Shown here one piece after another: positions 1 through 6,629 of a stretch of DNA of 64,000 nucleotides. This DNA comes from Paenibacillus sp. J23TS9 (GTDB taxonomy: Bacteria > Bacillota > Bacilli > Paenibacillales > Paenibacillaceae): NCBI RefSeq assembly GCF_018403225.1, contig NZ_BOSG01000004.1, positions 438,837 through 502,836 of the forward strand, in the 5' to 3' direction. A model generated the notes under the pieces. That model was not told the origin of the DNA. It did no database searches and saw nothing but the letters and a program-made list of their open reading frames with translations. The position numbers and the translations under genes were made by a program. Position 1 is the first letter of the stretch, and each line of letters begins with the position of its first letter.

Positions 1-783
1 TGCTATGCTCCCCACACCACTATTACCGACTTCACTAACAGCTGAACTTACAAAAGAAGCTGCCTTGGATGCTATTCCGCTACCGCCTTTAAATAGGTCT
101 TTTCCTAGTTTACCGAATCCCTGAGCTCCACCAATCAGATCGACTCCAGCAGAGCCGACAGTTGATATCAGGTCTCCCAAGGCATTCGCCGTGTTCAGGG
201 CTCTCTTACCTCTATGCAGCCTTCCCTCCTGAATTCTCTGTTTCCTCGTTTTTGTAATAGGTTTGGACTCATCTGCTGGTTCATCTTTCTTAGCATTTCC
301 ATCCTTTTTATCTTCGGGCTTTATTCCTTTTCTGGCGTCGCCCACTGCTTTTGCCTTTCCGGGGATATCGGTTAAGCTCTTAATACCACCACCTATGGAT
401 TTCGTGGCGGTAAAGCCGTCTTTCAGTTTATCCCAGAAGGTTTTTGGTTTTTCAGATGCACCTGCGACCTCGATTTTGATATTTCCAAGTGCCGATAACA
501 AATCTTGTAGATCCTTCCCCGCTGCCGCTTCCACTCTCACCGTCCCCGAAGCATTAATAATCTGCGATTTCACCCGATTGATCTTACCGAGAATTCCATC
601 TAGCCCTTTCGAAGCCCGATCCTTCAGTACAATTTCAGGTGCCATGCGGGTTCTTCCGATTCGCATCACACGCCCCTGAATACGCTCGAAGTAGCGCTCC
701 ATGGCGCGCAGCTCCCGGTTGGCCTTGATGACGTTTTTCGGGTCGATGACAAGGTTCATGCGGTAATTCAACGTTTCAGCCAT
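1..783 (-). CDS. Phage tail tape measure protein, N-terminal part (XkdO-like); cut by window edge
   Basis: The reading frame starts at an ATG at 783 behind a strong GAAGGAGGTG ribosome site and stays open to the left edge, so about 261 N-terminal residues are visible. The start (MAETLNYRMNLVID) and the run of charged helical sequence followed by small residues fit the N-terminal part of tape measure proteins of PBSX-type contractile tails, which set tail length. Position supports this: it follows sheath, tube and assembly-chaperone genes in the order xkdK-xkdM-xkdN-xkdO. The rest of the gene and everything after it (baseplate, fibres, lysis) lies outside the window. Identity rests mainly on gene order. 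Confidence 0.75.
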   Translation of the reverse strand, partial: MAETLNYRMNLVIDPKNVIKANRELRAMERYFERIQGRVMRIGRTRMAPEIVLKDRASKGLDGILGKINRVKSQIINASGTVRVEAAAGKDLQDLLSALGNIKIEVAGASEKPKTFWDKLKDGFTATKSIGGGIKSLTDIPGKAKAVGDARKGIKPEDKKDGNAKKDEPADESKPITKTRKQRIQEGRLHRGKRALNTANALGDLISTVGSAGVDLIGGAQGFGKLGKDLFKGGSGIASKAASFVSSAVSEVGNSGVGSIA

Positions 784-806
784 TTGTGTTCACCTCCTTC
801 TATTCA

Positions 807-944
807 TTAATTTTTGGCCGCCATGCGGTCCAGCTCGTCCTCTGTAAAAGCCAGCAGCAGCAGACGTTCACCCCGTGGCAGCCTCCAAAAATCTCCGGGA
901 CGAAGGTGATGCCGCACCCACAGATGATACAGCATCGTCGTCAT
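807..944 (-). CDS. Small tail assembly protein (XkzB-like), probable frameshift extension of the XkdN-like chaperone
   Basis: A 45-residue frame (starting MTTMLYHLWVRHHLRPGDFW) lies between the XkdN-like gene and the tape measure gene. It can be reached in two ways. It lies in the -1 frame relative to the upstream gene with no stop between, so slippage at 962-968 would fuse it to the chaperone. A GGGGGA stretch just upstream and a second ATG at 935 would also allow independent initiation. A small gene in this place corresponds to xkzB of PBSX, and to the T part of the G/GT chaperone pair of lambda-like tails. Function as a tail assembly factor is inferred from position. Confidence 0.65.
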   Translation of the reverse strand: MTTMLYHLWVRHHLRPGDFWRLPRGERLLLLAFTEDELDRMAAKN

Positions 945-968
945 TCCCCCGGAGTTGATTAGTTTTTT
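893..968 (-). promoter_or_regulatory. Predicted programmed -1 ribosomal frameshift signal
   Basis: On the minus strand the upstream gene ends TTA AAA AAC TAA. The heptamer A_AAA_AAC (968 to 962) is a classical X_XXY_YYZ slippery site in the correct frame. Seven bases further on, CTCCGGG (954-948) is perfectly complementary to CCCGGAG (899-893), giving a 7 bp stem at the spacing typical of frameshift stimulators, although the loop is long (about 48 bases). After slippage the ribosome reads CTA ATC AAC TCC GGG GGA and then the 45-codon frame at 944, making a product of about 195 residues. Confidence 0.65.
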
Positions 969-1393
969 AAGTCTTCGATCTCAACGCCAAAACCGGATAG
1001 CTCCAGCACCTTGTCTCCAACGGCATCCAGTTCTCCCGCAAGCAGCATGCGGCGCACCGCCTGCTCCCCGCCGGACAGCTTCATGCGGCTCGTAATGCGC
1101 GGGTCACCCCAGCCGCTCAAAGACAAGCCTTTCACTTCAAGCTTGCCGGTCGCTTCCGCAATGAGCAGCGCATTAAACGTCTCGCTGTCCACCTTCTCAT
1201 CTACCGAACCCTTTACCGTCCGGCGGATCATGCAGCGTTCGCGGATGCTGTCCACTTTACTGGAAGTCAGTCCATGCAGCACGATCTGCATATCCAGGCG
1301 CTTGATGCGGACGGTCTCCTCCGGCAGCTTTTCGGCGGCCTCAAACAGGCTGTCCAATATTTGTTCCTCTGTCATATGTTCATGCAAGCTCAT
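959..1393 (-). CDS. Phage tail assembly chaperone (XkdN-like)
   Basis: A 144-residue acidic, helical protein that starts at an ATG after AAAGGAGAATGAAGT. Length and position directly after the tail tube gene match XkdN of PBSX (about 145 residues), the chaperone that binds the tape measure protein during tail assembly. Its last sense codons form a slippery site, so two products are expected: this short form and a longer one carrying the downstream small frame, as in lambda gpG and gpGT. It acts transiently and would not be part of the finished tail (known for the family). Confidence 0.8.
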   Translation of the reverse strand: MSLHEHMTEEQILDSLFEAAEKLPEETVRIKRLDMQIVLHGLTSSKVDSIRERCMIRRTVKGSVDEKVDSETFNALLIAEATGKLEVKGLSLSGWGDPRITSRMKLSGGEQAVRRMLLAGELDAVGDKVLELSGFGVEIEDLKN

Positions 1394-1428
1394 ACTTCAT
1401 TCTCCTTTATGATGAAATTTAACAATGC

Positions 1429-1836
1429 TTAGTCTCCGACAATCGGATCTACCAGCTCATAGCCCTCAAAGGTAAACGTGGTCTCCTCCTGCACCTCTTC
1501 ACCGGCTGTCCAGTTGGCGAGCTGGATTTTGTCCGGCATGCAGCGAATGAGGCGCACGCGTTCATGGCCAAATGATTCCGGGTCATCCAGCTTGGAAATG
1601 ATATCGAATTTGGTGAAGCCTCGCTGAATCATATCGGAGGTCACTTTGTAGCCGCTCATCGTCCCGGTGCCTTTTTTAATGCCGTTTTTGTGCACCTTCC
1701 AGTCGTTGCCGACCAGATTCAGCTCTCTCTTTTCCAATTCCACGCTGGCCTCCAGCTTGTTAATATGCGTCTGCCACACCCCATCGATATAGGCCTGGCC
1801 ATATGTCCCCAAAATCACTCTTGAAGCATCCAACAT
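1429..1836 (-). CDS. Phage tail tube protein (XkdM-like)
   Basis: A 135-residue protein with a clear AAGGAGGAACTAACA ribosome site before ATG 1836. It resembles the XkdM tail core protein: N-terminal strand containing GTYGQAYIDG, a central KKGTGTMSGYKVTSD stretch and a C-terminal FTFEGYELVD strand, as expected of a beta-rich tube subunit. It forms the inner tube of a contractile tail, stacked inside the sheath encoded just upstream. The gene lies 61 bases after the sheath gene and is read in the same operon. Confidence 0.9.
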   Translation of the reverse strand: MLDASRVILGTYGQAYIDGVWQTHINKLEASVELEKRELNLVGNDWKVHKNGIKKGTGTMSGYKVTSDMIQRGFTKFDIISKLDDPESFGHERVRLIRCMPDKIQLANWTAGEEVQEETTFTFEGYELVDPIVGD

Positions 1837-1897
1837 TGTTAGTTCCTCCTTATAATTTGAAAGATATTAAATAGATGAATGATTAAGCTGCTGAGTA

Positions 1898-3364
1898 TTA
1901 CTGCACATAAAAGGTTCCGAACAGCTGCTCCATCACGTCGGCCAACTTCACATTCCACTGCAGAAAAACCTGATCCGGTTCCGGCTTATTCACTGCACTG
2001 TCACCATAGTAGGCAGGGTCAAGAATCACGTCATAGCCGTTTGATTCGATGACACCACTGAGCCACAGCTGAGCCAAATATTCCTTCACTGCGCCAATCA
2101 ACGCCAGGCGACCTTCCTCGGTGTTATTCACCTTGCCAATATACGTCTGTTCCGCAGCATGCTGCAGATCGGCATTGATCGCATCCATGACACGGATGGT
2201 GCGGATTTTCTTCCAAGCATTGTTCTGGCCTTCCGCAGGGCTGACCAAGCTGTTGATACCACGCAGCGCCTTGACTTGACGGCCATCGAAAAAGAGCAGG
2301 AATACGCCGTTTTTCACCGCTTCTTCCTGTTCAGAGCGGGTCCAGCGGCGAGTCACATCGTCAAATGGCGTTACCGCATACGTCGCCGATTGATTCAAGC
2401 GCTGACCCGCAATCAGACCGGCCACATAAGCAGCTGCCTGTGCAGAGCTGTAATCTGTTCCGGCAAGACGCACGCCTGTTCCGACGTTGATGATGCCTTC
2501 ATGATTCAAGGCCAGCGAGCGGGCTGATGCCAGCTTCACCGCATCCTTGGATACATCATCGGAAGTCGATCCACCGAAGACGGCCATCACGCCTCTTCCT
2601 TCACGGCGAAGTCGTTTAACCCAAGCCGCGAAGCTTTGCAAAAGCGCCATATCAGCGGCATAATCCAGTGCCAGCACATCAAATTCCTGACCTTCCGCTG
2701 CTTCCTGCATGGCGATATAATCGGCATTGGTCAGCTTTCCGCTGCCGCTTACACCACCCGAAAGCACAGCACCGCTGACATCGGCCGGAATGCCGCCTTG
2801 TCCAAGCACCTTGGCCGTAATCCACACATTGCTGCTGTCCTGATTGATTTGCTCCGCGATGGAAGCCGCCGTGCCGTCTGTTCCCTTGTAGGTGCCGAGC
2901 AGTTTAGCGCCTTCGTATAGTCGAAGCTCACGCCCATCCGGTTCTCCGAGCGATGGCTGTACCGTGACGGCAAAGCCGTTGCCGCGGCTGCCCGGATATT
3001 TGGCCTGAAGCTGCAGGACTTCTGCAGGAGAAGCATCCGCATTTTGAAGTGTAATGCTTGCCGCGGCAGTAGTGTCATCCGCCAAGCGGTACGCCAACAG
3101 CTTCTTCGGTCCGCCAAGAAGGGCGAGATAGAGCGTCGGATACGCAGTTGCTCCATCAAGGGTATCTTTTGAAAAAACTTGTGCAATCGCCGTCTCGCTG
3201 CTGATCTCCACAAACTCGCGTACAGGACCCCAATTGGCTTTGACCGGCACAACCACCGTACCGCGCAAGCCACCTTGAATTGCGGATGCTGCCGCTGCTT
3301 TGAAATTCATATACAGTCCCGGCAATACCGGTTTATTCGTGTTTTCCCATGTTCCGCCTGCCAT
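1898..3364 (-). CDS. Contractile tail sheath protein (XkdK-like)
   Basis: A 488-residue protein of the XkdK/phage tail sheath family. It begins MAGGTWENTNKPVLPGLYMN, a start seen in sheath proteins of PBSX-type tails, and carries the central alternating strand-helix region and C-terminal segment (VDAINADLQ, LAQLWLSGVIESNGYDVILDP) of the conserved sheath core. The subunits form the contractile outer cylinder. Length is close to PBSX XkdK (about 466). An AAGGTGG site precedes ATG 3364. Its presence shows that this locus makes a myovirus-type rather than a flexible tail. Confidence 0.95.
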   Translation of the reverse strand: MAGGTWENTNKPVLPGLYMNFKAAAASAIQGGLRGTVVVPVKANWGPVREFVEISSETAIAQVFSKDTLDGATAYPTLYLALLGGPKKLLAYRLADDTTAAASITLQNADASPAEVLQLQAKYPGSRGNGFAVTVQPSLGEPDGRELRLYEGAKLLGTYKGTDGTAASIAEQINQDSSNVWITAKVLGQGGIPADVSGAVLSGGVSGSGKLTNADYIAMQEAAEGQEFDVLALDYAADMALLQSFAAWVKRLRREGRGVMAVFGGSTSDDVSKDAVKLASARSLALNHEGIINVGTGVRLAGTDYSSAQAAAYVAGLIAGQRLNQSATYAVTPFDDVTRRWTRSEQEEAVKNGVFLLFFDGRQVKALRGINSLVSPAEGQNNAWKKIRTIRVMDAINADLQHAAEQTYIGKVNNTEEGRLALIGAVKEYLAQLWLSGVIESNGYDVILDPAYYGDSAVNKPEPDQVFLQWNVKLADVMEQLFGTFYVQ

Positions 3365-3366
3365 AA

Positions 3367-3576
3367 TTAATCCACCTTCGCTTTCATGAATTGTTCGATT
3401 TTTTCCTTGGTCTCGGATACAGTGAACTGCTCGCCTTCCGTCCCATAAAAAGCGCCCGCCATCACTTCCTGTTTGACATCAAACAGATCCTTGCAATGGG
3501 CAATCAGCTCCGTGAGCTTATAGCGGGGAGCAATGCTTCCTTCCATTTCGTTTTTAATCGTTTTCTTCACAGCCAT
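3367..3576 (-). CDS. Small phage tail protein (XkzA-like position)
   Basis: A 69-residue basic-to-acidic protein ending two bases before the sheath gene. ATG 3576 is chosen because GAGGTGG sits about seven bases upstream; a GTG at 3585 would extend it by three residues but overlaps the ribosome site. A small gene just before the sheath gene is also present in PBSX (xkzA), so a role in the tail operon is likely, but no motif gives a function. It may assist sheath assembly; that is only a guess from position. Confidence 0.6.
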   Translation of the reverse strand: MAVKKTIKNEMEGSIAPRYKLTELIAHCKDLFDVKQEVMAGAFYGTEGEQFTVSETKEKIEQFMKAKVD

Positions 3577-3586
3577 GTAGGCCACC

Positions 3587-4426
3587 TCACTTCAAAATGG
3601 GATGAATTTCGACTCTGCGGATCAGCGCCGCTTCTTCTGCTGGACGCATCTGCCGCTGCACCAGCGTCAACCGCAGCTGGCCGTCCAGAAAGGAATCCGC
3701 CTGCAAATCGGCCGACACTTCCGCCACCGACATGTACCTTCGTTGATCAGCACTAATGGGCAGCTGCACCTTCGAACCTAATCCTTCAATCAAGGACACG
3801 GCCGTCAGCTGCTCAGTAGCTGCATCCGGTGCGGTAATATGCCCGCTGTAATGTTTGCGAACTTCATACAAGGAAGCTCCCGCCATCTTCGTCTCGCATC
3901 CAGTCATCCGCCACAACACCGCGTATTCATCCGGGCCGGATGGCCATGCCGTATGATATACCGACCATGGCTTACCCATCAGGCTGAAAGTCCAATCGGT
4001 TAATGCTTGCAGCCACTCGTCTGGCCCAGCCTCAGCATCGCCTGCACCTGCCTCCGGGTTATACACACCAAAGCGCAGCGTACGGCATGCCTTTCCGGTG
4101 GTAGGATCCAGCCTTTCAGCTTCCCTAGCCCCCAGGTAATGCAGCGTAAAAGCAGAATCATCAGCATTCTTCACACGCTTGTGATGCAGACCACTGATTA
4201 GCTCAGCTGCCCAGTTATCCGCCTGATCCAAACCGGCATCACCCGCGTACAGCTTGATACGGATCACCTGCCGGTATCCCGCCCAGGATGATTTCCATAT
4301 TTCTTCGCCGAAGGCGATCACACCATAGGGTTCCTCACCCCCTTCGACCGGAAGCTGCACATCGTACAGCCGGTCCTTCAGTATCGGAACGATGCCGATT
4401 ATCGCTTGCTTGACCGCCGCTCTCAT
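3587..4426 (-). CDS. Tail terminator/completion-like protein with two similar halves
   Basis: A 279-residue protein. The first half (about 1-130) resembles small tail-completion proteins: VQLPVEGGEEPYGVIAFG, a strand-rich middle and a LDPTTGKACRTLRFGV end. The second half (about 135-279) repeats the same layout (WLQALTDWTFS, VLWRMTGCETKM, ADSFLDGQLRLTLVQRQM), suggesting two fused copies of one fold. Proteins in this place in tail operons cap the tail (PBSX has the smaller XkdJ here). The start overlaps the stop of a 26-codon frame by ATGA, so translation is probably coupled; the ATG itself has no good ribosome site. No capsid or portal gene lies upstream. Confidence 0.6.
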   Translation of the reverse strand: MRAAVKQAIIGIVPILKDRLYDVQLPVEGGEEPYGVIAFGEEIWKSSWAGYRQVIRIKLYAGDAGLDQADNWAAELISGLHHKRVKNADDSAFTLHYLGAREAERLDPTTGKACRTLRFGVYNPEAGAGDAEAGPDEWLQALTDWTFSLMGKPWSVYHTAWPSGPDEYAVLWRMTGCETKMAGASLYEVRKHYSGHITAPDAATEQLTAVSLIEGLGSKVQLPISADQRRYMSVAEVSADLQADSFLDGQLRLTLVQRQMRPAEEAALIRRVEIHPILK

Positions 4427-4503
4427 GCTGCAGGCAGCCGAACCTTTATCCCCTTGGCCCCAAATCCCATTTCTGCACTACTAAAGTCTGCTCTCTTTCT
4501 CAA
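4423..4503 (-). CDS. 26-residue leader peptide or small protein of the tail operon
   Basis: A TTG at 4503 follows a near-perfect GGAAGGAGG site at seven bases and opens a frame of 26 residues (MRKRADFSSAEMGFGAKGIK then VRLPAA). Its TGA overlaps the ATG of the next gene as ATGA. The ribosome site is far better than that of the following gene, so this frame very likely serves to load ribosomes for it, as a coupled leader or as a tiny structural protein. I do not recognise the peptide. Confidence 0.5.
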   Translation of the reverse strand: MRKRADFSSAEMGFGAKGIKVRLPAA

Positions 4504-4567
4504 TACGGCTCCTCCTTCCCGTCGTCATATGCACCGGAAATGCGTTCGAAAGGCAATCACCGCATAT

Positions 4568-4590
4568 AAAAACCGGCCCTTATGGCCGGC
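4568..4590 (-). terminator. Intrinsic terminator in the leader of the tail operon
   Basis: On the minus strand GGCCGG-loop-CCGG stem arms (CCGGCC / GGCCGG with a five-base loop) are followed by five T residues. It lies between the ArpU-type gene and the tail genes, about 65 bases before the 26-codon frame, so late transcription must either start after it or read through it. Confidence 0.6.
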
Positions 4591-4720
4591 TCGCATTTGA
4601 CTGTTTTTGTCTTCGGCTTGTCCTCTTGTGTTCATTTCCGATGCTATAATCTTACACCCCTGAATGGGATGCGCTGACGGTGAAACGGACGGATTAAAGA
4701 GCATCGGCGGATGAAAATAG

Positions 4721-4738
4721 TACGAATGTATGTTCGTA
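4721..4738. promoter_or_regulatory. LexA-box-like palindrome, part of a recurring TACGAA/GTTCGTA motif
   Basis: TACGAATGTATGTTCGTA has perfect outer arms (TACGAA/TTCGTA). Its core CGAATGTATGTTCG differs at two positions from the Bacillus LexA consensus CGAACRNRYGTTYC and at one position from the GAAC-N4-GTTC core. The same half site recurs at 4763-4769, 5401-5407, 5413-5419 and 5571-5576, always in the two intergenic regions around the ArpU-type gene. It could be an SOS operator or the site of the locus's own regulator. It is in the leader region between 4504 and 4887, which otherwise holds only two terminators. Confidence 0.45.
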
Positions 4739-4801
4739 TTTTAATGTTTATTTTATTGCGATGTTCGTATTCAAAGTCGTCGACGTTACCTTTCTTGAAA
4801 T

Positions 4802-4833
4802 AAAAAAACCGGCGACCTTCTCAGGCCCCCGGC
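4802..4833 (-). terminator. Intrinsic terminator after the ArpU-type gene
   Basis: Minus-strand hairpin with CCGG outer arms and GGCC/GGTC inner bases followed by seven T residues, 55 bases after the stop codon of the ArpU-type gene. It separates the activator gene from the late tail operon. Confidence 0.6.
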
Positions 4834-4887
4834 TGCTCTCAGCGTTTTCTCTCTCCATATCATGATGGTCATCGAACATGCAGCTTC

Positions 4888-5355
4888 TCATCCCGGCTTC
4901 CTCTTCTGCAGCTCCCCCAGCATCAACAGTCCTCTGTCCGCCAATGCCAGCGCCATTTTATAAAAGGCCTTGGTCCGGACCTTCGTATACGTGTCCTTGC
5001 TGACGGGCGGATCCAGAATATAGTTGTAGACCTTGTAATCGAATACATCGTCCTGCTTCAGATAACGTTCGCGGATGACCAGCTGTTCCCGTTCACTAAG
5101 CCGCTCCACAATCGACTCAATCATCTCACAGTACGCTCTTCTTGTCGCAGGCACGTCCACATTATGAACGGCAATCTGAGCGGTCTGATCCGAGGTCACG
5201 TTCGTCGGCCCATGAAAGCGTTCCGTGTAAGAAGCCGTCATGCTTGCCTCTCTTGCCTCAAAGGTAATGGTCTTGTAAATACGGTATTTTTCAAGCAAAG
5301 CCTCGACGGCGGTTTGCGTTTTGCGGCGGTCCAGTTCCGGTAGTCCCTTTTCCAT
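4888..5355 (-). CDS. ArpU-family phage late transcriptional regulator
   Basis: A 155-residue protein of the ArpU family. It begins MEKGLPELDRRKTQTAVEAL and has a helix-turn-helix-like C-terminal part (LSEREQLVIRERYL, then PVSKDTYTKVRTKAFYKMAL), similar to a sigma region 4. Family members switch on late genes (tail, lysis) in Gram-positive prophages. The gene lies directly upstream of the tail operon and divergent from the repressor, the expected place for the activator. Repeats of GTTCGTA lie just upstream (5401-5420). It is probably kept off by the repressor until induction. Confidence 0.85.
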   Translation of the reverse strand: MEKGLPELDRRKTQTAVEALLEKYRIYKTITFEAREASMTASYTERFHGPTNVTSDQTAQIAVHNVDVPATRRAYCEMIESIVERLSEREQLVIRERYLKQDDVFDYKVYNYILDPPVSKDTYTKVRTKAFYKMALALADRGLLMLGELQKRKPG

Positions 5356-5400
5356 AGGTATGCACTCCTTCTAATTAAATAATTAAATTTACTCTGGTAT

Positions 5401-5420
5401 GTTCGTATTTTTGTTCGTAT
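5401..5420. promoter_or_regulatory. Direct repeat GTTCGTAT upstream of the ArpU-type gene
   Basis: GTTCGTAT occurs at 5401-5408 and 5413-5420, twelve bases apart, about one turn of the helix, and 46-65 bases upstream of the ArpU-type start. The same half site makes up the palindrome at 4721-4738. Such spacing suggests a regulator binding one face of the DNA; which protein binds is unknown. Confidence 0.4.
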
Positions 5421-5437
5421 AATGATGATAACATACC

Positions 5438-5559
5438 ACTTTTTGGTTAATATCGTAAAACAGCAAATTTGAACCTTTTCAGACGATAAAGACAAGATTA
5501 TCTCCTCTTTTATGCCTTTTGGTATAAAATACACATCTTTTCTTTACCTTTTGGCAATA
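5438..5559. promoter_or_regulatory. Three copies of CYTTTTGG, candidate operators of the repressor
   Basis: CTTTTTGG (5439-5446), CCTTTTGG (5515-5522) and CCTTTTGG (5547-5554) recur in the intergenic region between the divergent activator and repressor genes, each followed by a T/C-A rich stretch. The last one lies between the -35 and -10 elements of the predicted repressor promoter, where an autorepressor would act. Confidence 0.35.
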
Positions 5560-5571
5560 CAAGGGTATAGT
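5543..5571 (+). promoter_or_regulatory. Predicted promoter of the repressor-immA genes
   Basis: TTTACC (5543-5548) and TATAGT (5566-5571) are separated by 17 bases and lie 43 bases upstream of the GTG start at 5614. The -10 element matches the sigma-A consensus at five of six positions; the -35 is weaker. Confidence 0.5.
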
Positions 5572-5613
5572 ACGAAGAAAGTGCAGGCTTTATATCGAAG
5601 GAGTGGGCATATT

Positions 5614-6060
5614 GTGGAGAACGAATTTGGAATGATGATGAAGCAGCTGCGGGAGCAGCAAGGTTTAACGATCAATCAATTGGCAGAAGCGGCCGGCATC
5701 AGCAATTCGCAAATATCCAGAATGGAGAACGGTGTGCGCGGCATTCCCAAAGCCACTACCATCCGCAAACTGGCCGATGCGTTGGATGCTTCTTATGGAG
5801 AGCTTATGAGTGCAGCGGGCTATCTGGAAGAGGCAGACGGCATGAGCATGGCTGAACAATCACCTGCATGGGCCACCTACAAGGACAAGCGGGATTTCAA
5901 AAAAATGCTGGAAGAAGACGGCGAGCTGATGTTTGACGGGATTCCACTCGATCAGGAGGATAAGCAGCGGATCAAGGATGTACTGACCGGATTGTTTTGG
6001 GAGGCCAAGCAGATGAATAAGAGGAAGAAAAACCATAACGGAACTCCGGATGGAAAATAG
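5614..6060 (+). CDS. Xre-family repressor (ImmR-like)
   Basis: A 148-residue protein with an N-terminal Xre/Cro helix-turn-helix at about residues 8-63 (LREQQGLTINQLAEAAGIS, SQISRMENG) and an acidic C-terminal tail. GTG 5614 is chosen because AAGGAG lies ten bases upstream; a longer frame from 5512 has no ribosome site and would run through the promoter. It is followed by an ImmA-type peptidase gene with overlapping ends, the usual repressor/anti-repressor pair of Gram-positive mobile elements. It should repress the divergent ArpU-type gene and possibly itself. Confidence 0.9.
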   Translation: MENEFGMMMKQLREQQGLTINQLAEAAGISNSQISRMENGVRGIPKATTIRKLADALDASYGELMSAAGYLEEADGMSMAEQSPAWATYKDKRDFKKMLEEDGELMFDGIPLDQEDKQRIKDVLTGLFWEAKQMNKRKKNHNGTPDGK

Positions 6061-6538
6061 CTCACCCCAAGCTCCCGACTTTCGACTACAACCGACAAAG
6101 CAGGTGAACACTGTGGATGACATCATTCGAAAGTTAACCCGCAAACACAAAACCAGCTGTCCCTTTGAGCTTGCAAGCGCGCTTGGCATACATATCCGCT
6201 ACACTGATCTTGGCACATCAACCAAGGGGCTGTACTACCGCAAGCTACGAAGACGGTTTATTGTGATACACAACCAGCTTTCTCCCGAATGGCAGCGATT
6301 CGTATGTGCGCATGAGCTCGGACACGACAGGCTGCATAAGGGCATCAACCGTTTTTTTCTGGAAGAGCACTCCTATTTTTCACCTGGCAAGCTCGAACGG
6401 CAGGCCAACCGTTTCGCCATTCTCCTGTTGACGGCGGGAACAGCTTTTCAACAGGAAGAGACTGTGCAGGATTACTGCAGGCGTAATGGTATCCCGCAGG
6501 AAATGCATACTTTTTTTCAACCACAGGATAATAAATGA
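6050..6538 (+). CDS. ImmA/IrrE-family metallopeptidase
   Basis: A 162-residue protein with the zinc-peptidase motif HELGH at residues 88-92 and a following conserved region (KLERQANRFAILLL) typical of ImmA/IrrE proteins. ImmA of ICEBs1 cleaves its cognate ImmR repressor on DNA damage; here the gene overlaps the repressor gene by 11 bases, so the same function is likely. An alternative GTG start at 6112 lies six bases after AGGTGA and would give a 142-residue protein that keeps the catalytic motif. No transmembrane segment is seen. Confidence 0.9.
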   Translation: MENSSPQAPDFRLQPTKQVNTVDDIIRKLTRKHKTSCPFELASALGIHIRYTDLGTSTKGLYYRKLRRRFIVIHNQLSPEWQRFVCAHELGHDRLHKGINRFFLEEHSYFSPGKLERQANRFAILLLTAGTAFQQEETVQDYCRRNGIPQEMHTFFQPQDNK

Positions 6539-6629
6539 TTCGTTAGTCTTATTACACCTTTCCAATAGTCTATTAAAATATAATAGAAGGAAATATTATC
6601 TATTTACTATAGGGAGGTCATGAAGTTAC

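Noticed and set aside
263..679. Plus-strand open frame of 138 residues
   Set aside because: Lies inside the tape measure frame on the minus strand and has biased Phe/Ser/Pro content of an antisense shadow; no ribosome site.
4525..4635. 36-codon minus-strand frame (MNTRGQAEDKNS...) across the leader terminator
   Set aside because: Weak ribosome site and it runs through the hairpin; composition looks non-coding. The 26-codon frame at 4423-4503 is far better supported.
5512..5613. N-terminal extension of the repressor from 5512
   Set aside because: Would translate through the predicted promoter and operator repeats; GTG 5614 has a good AAGGAG site.
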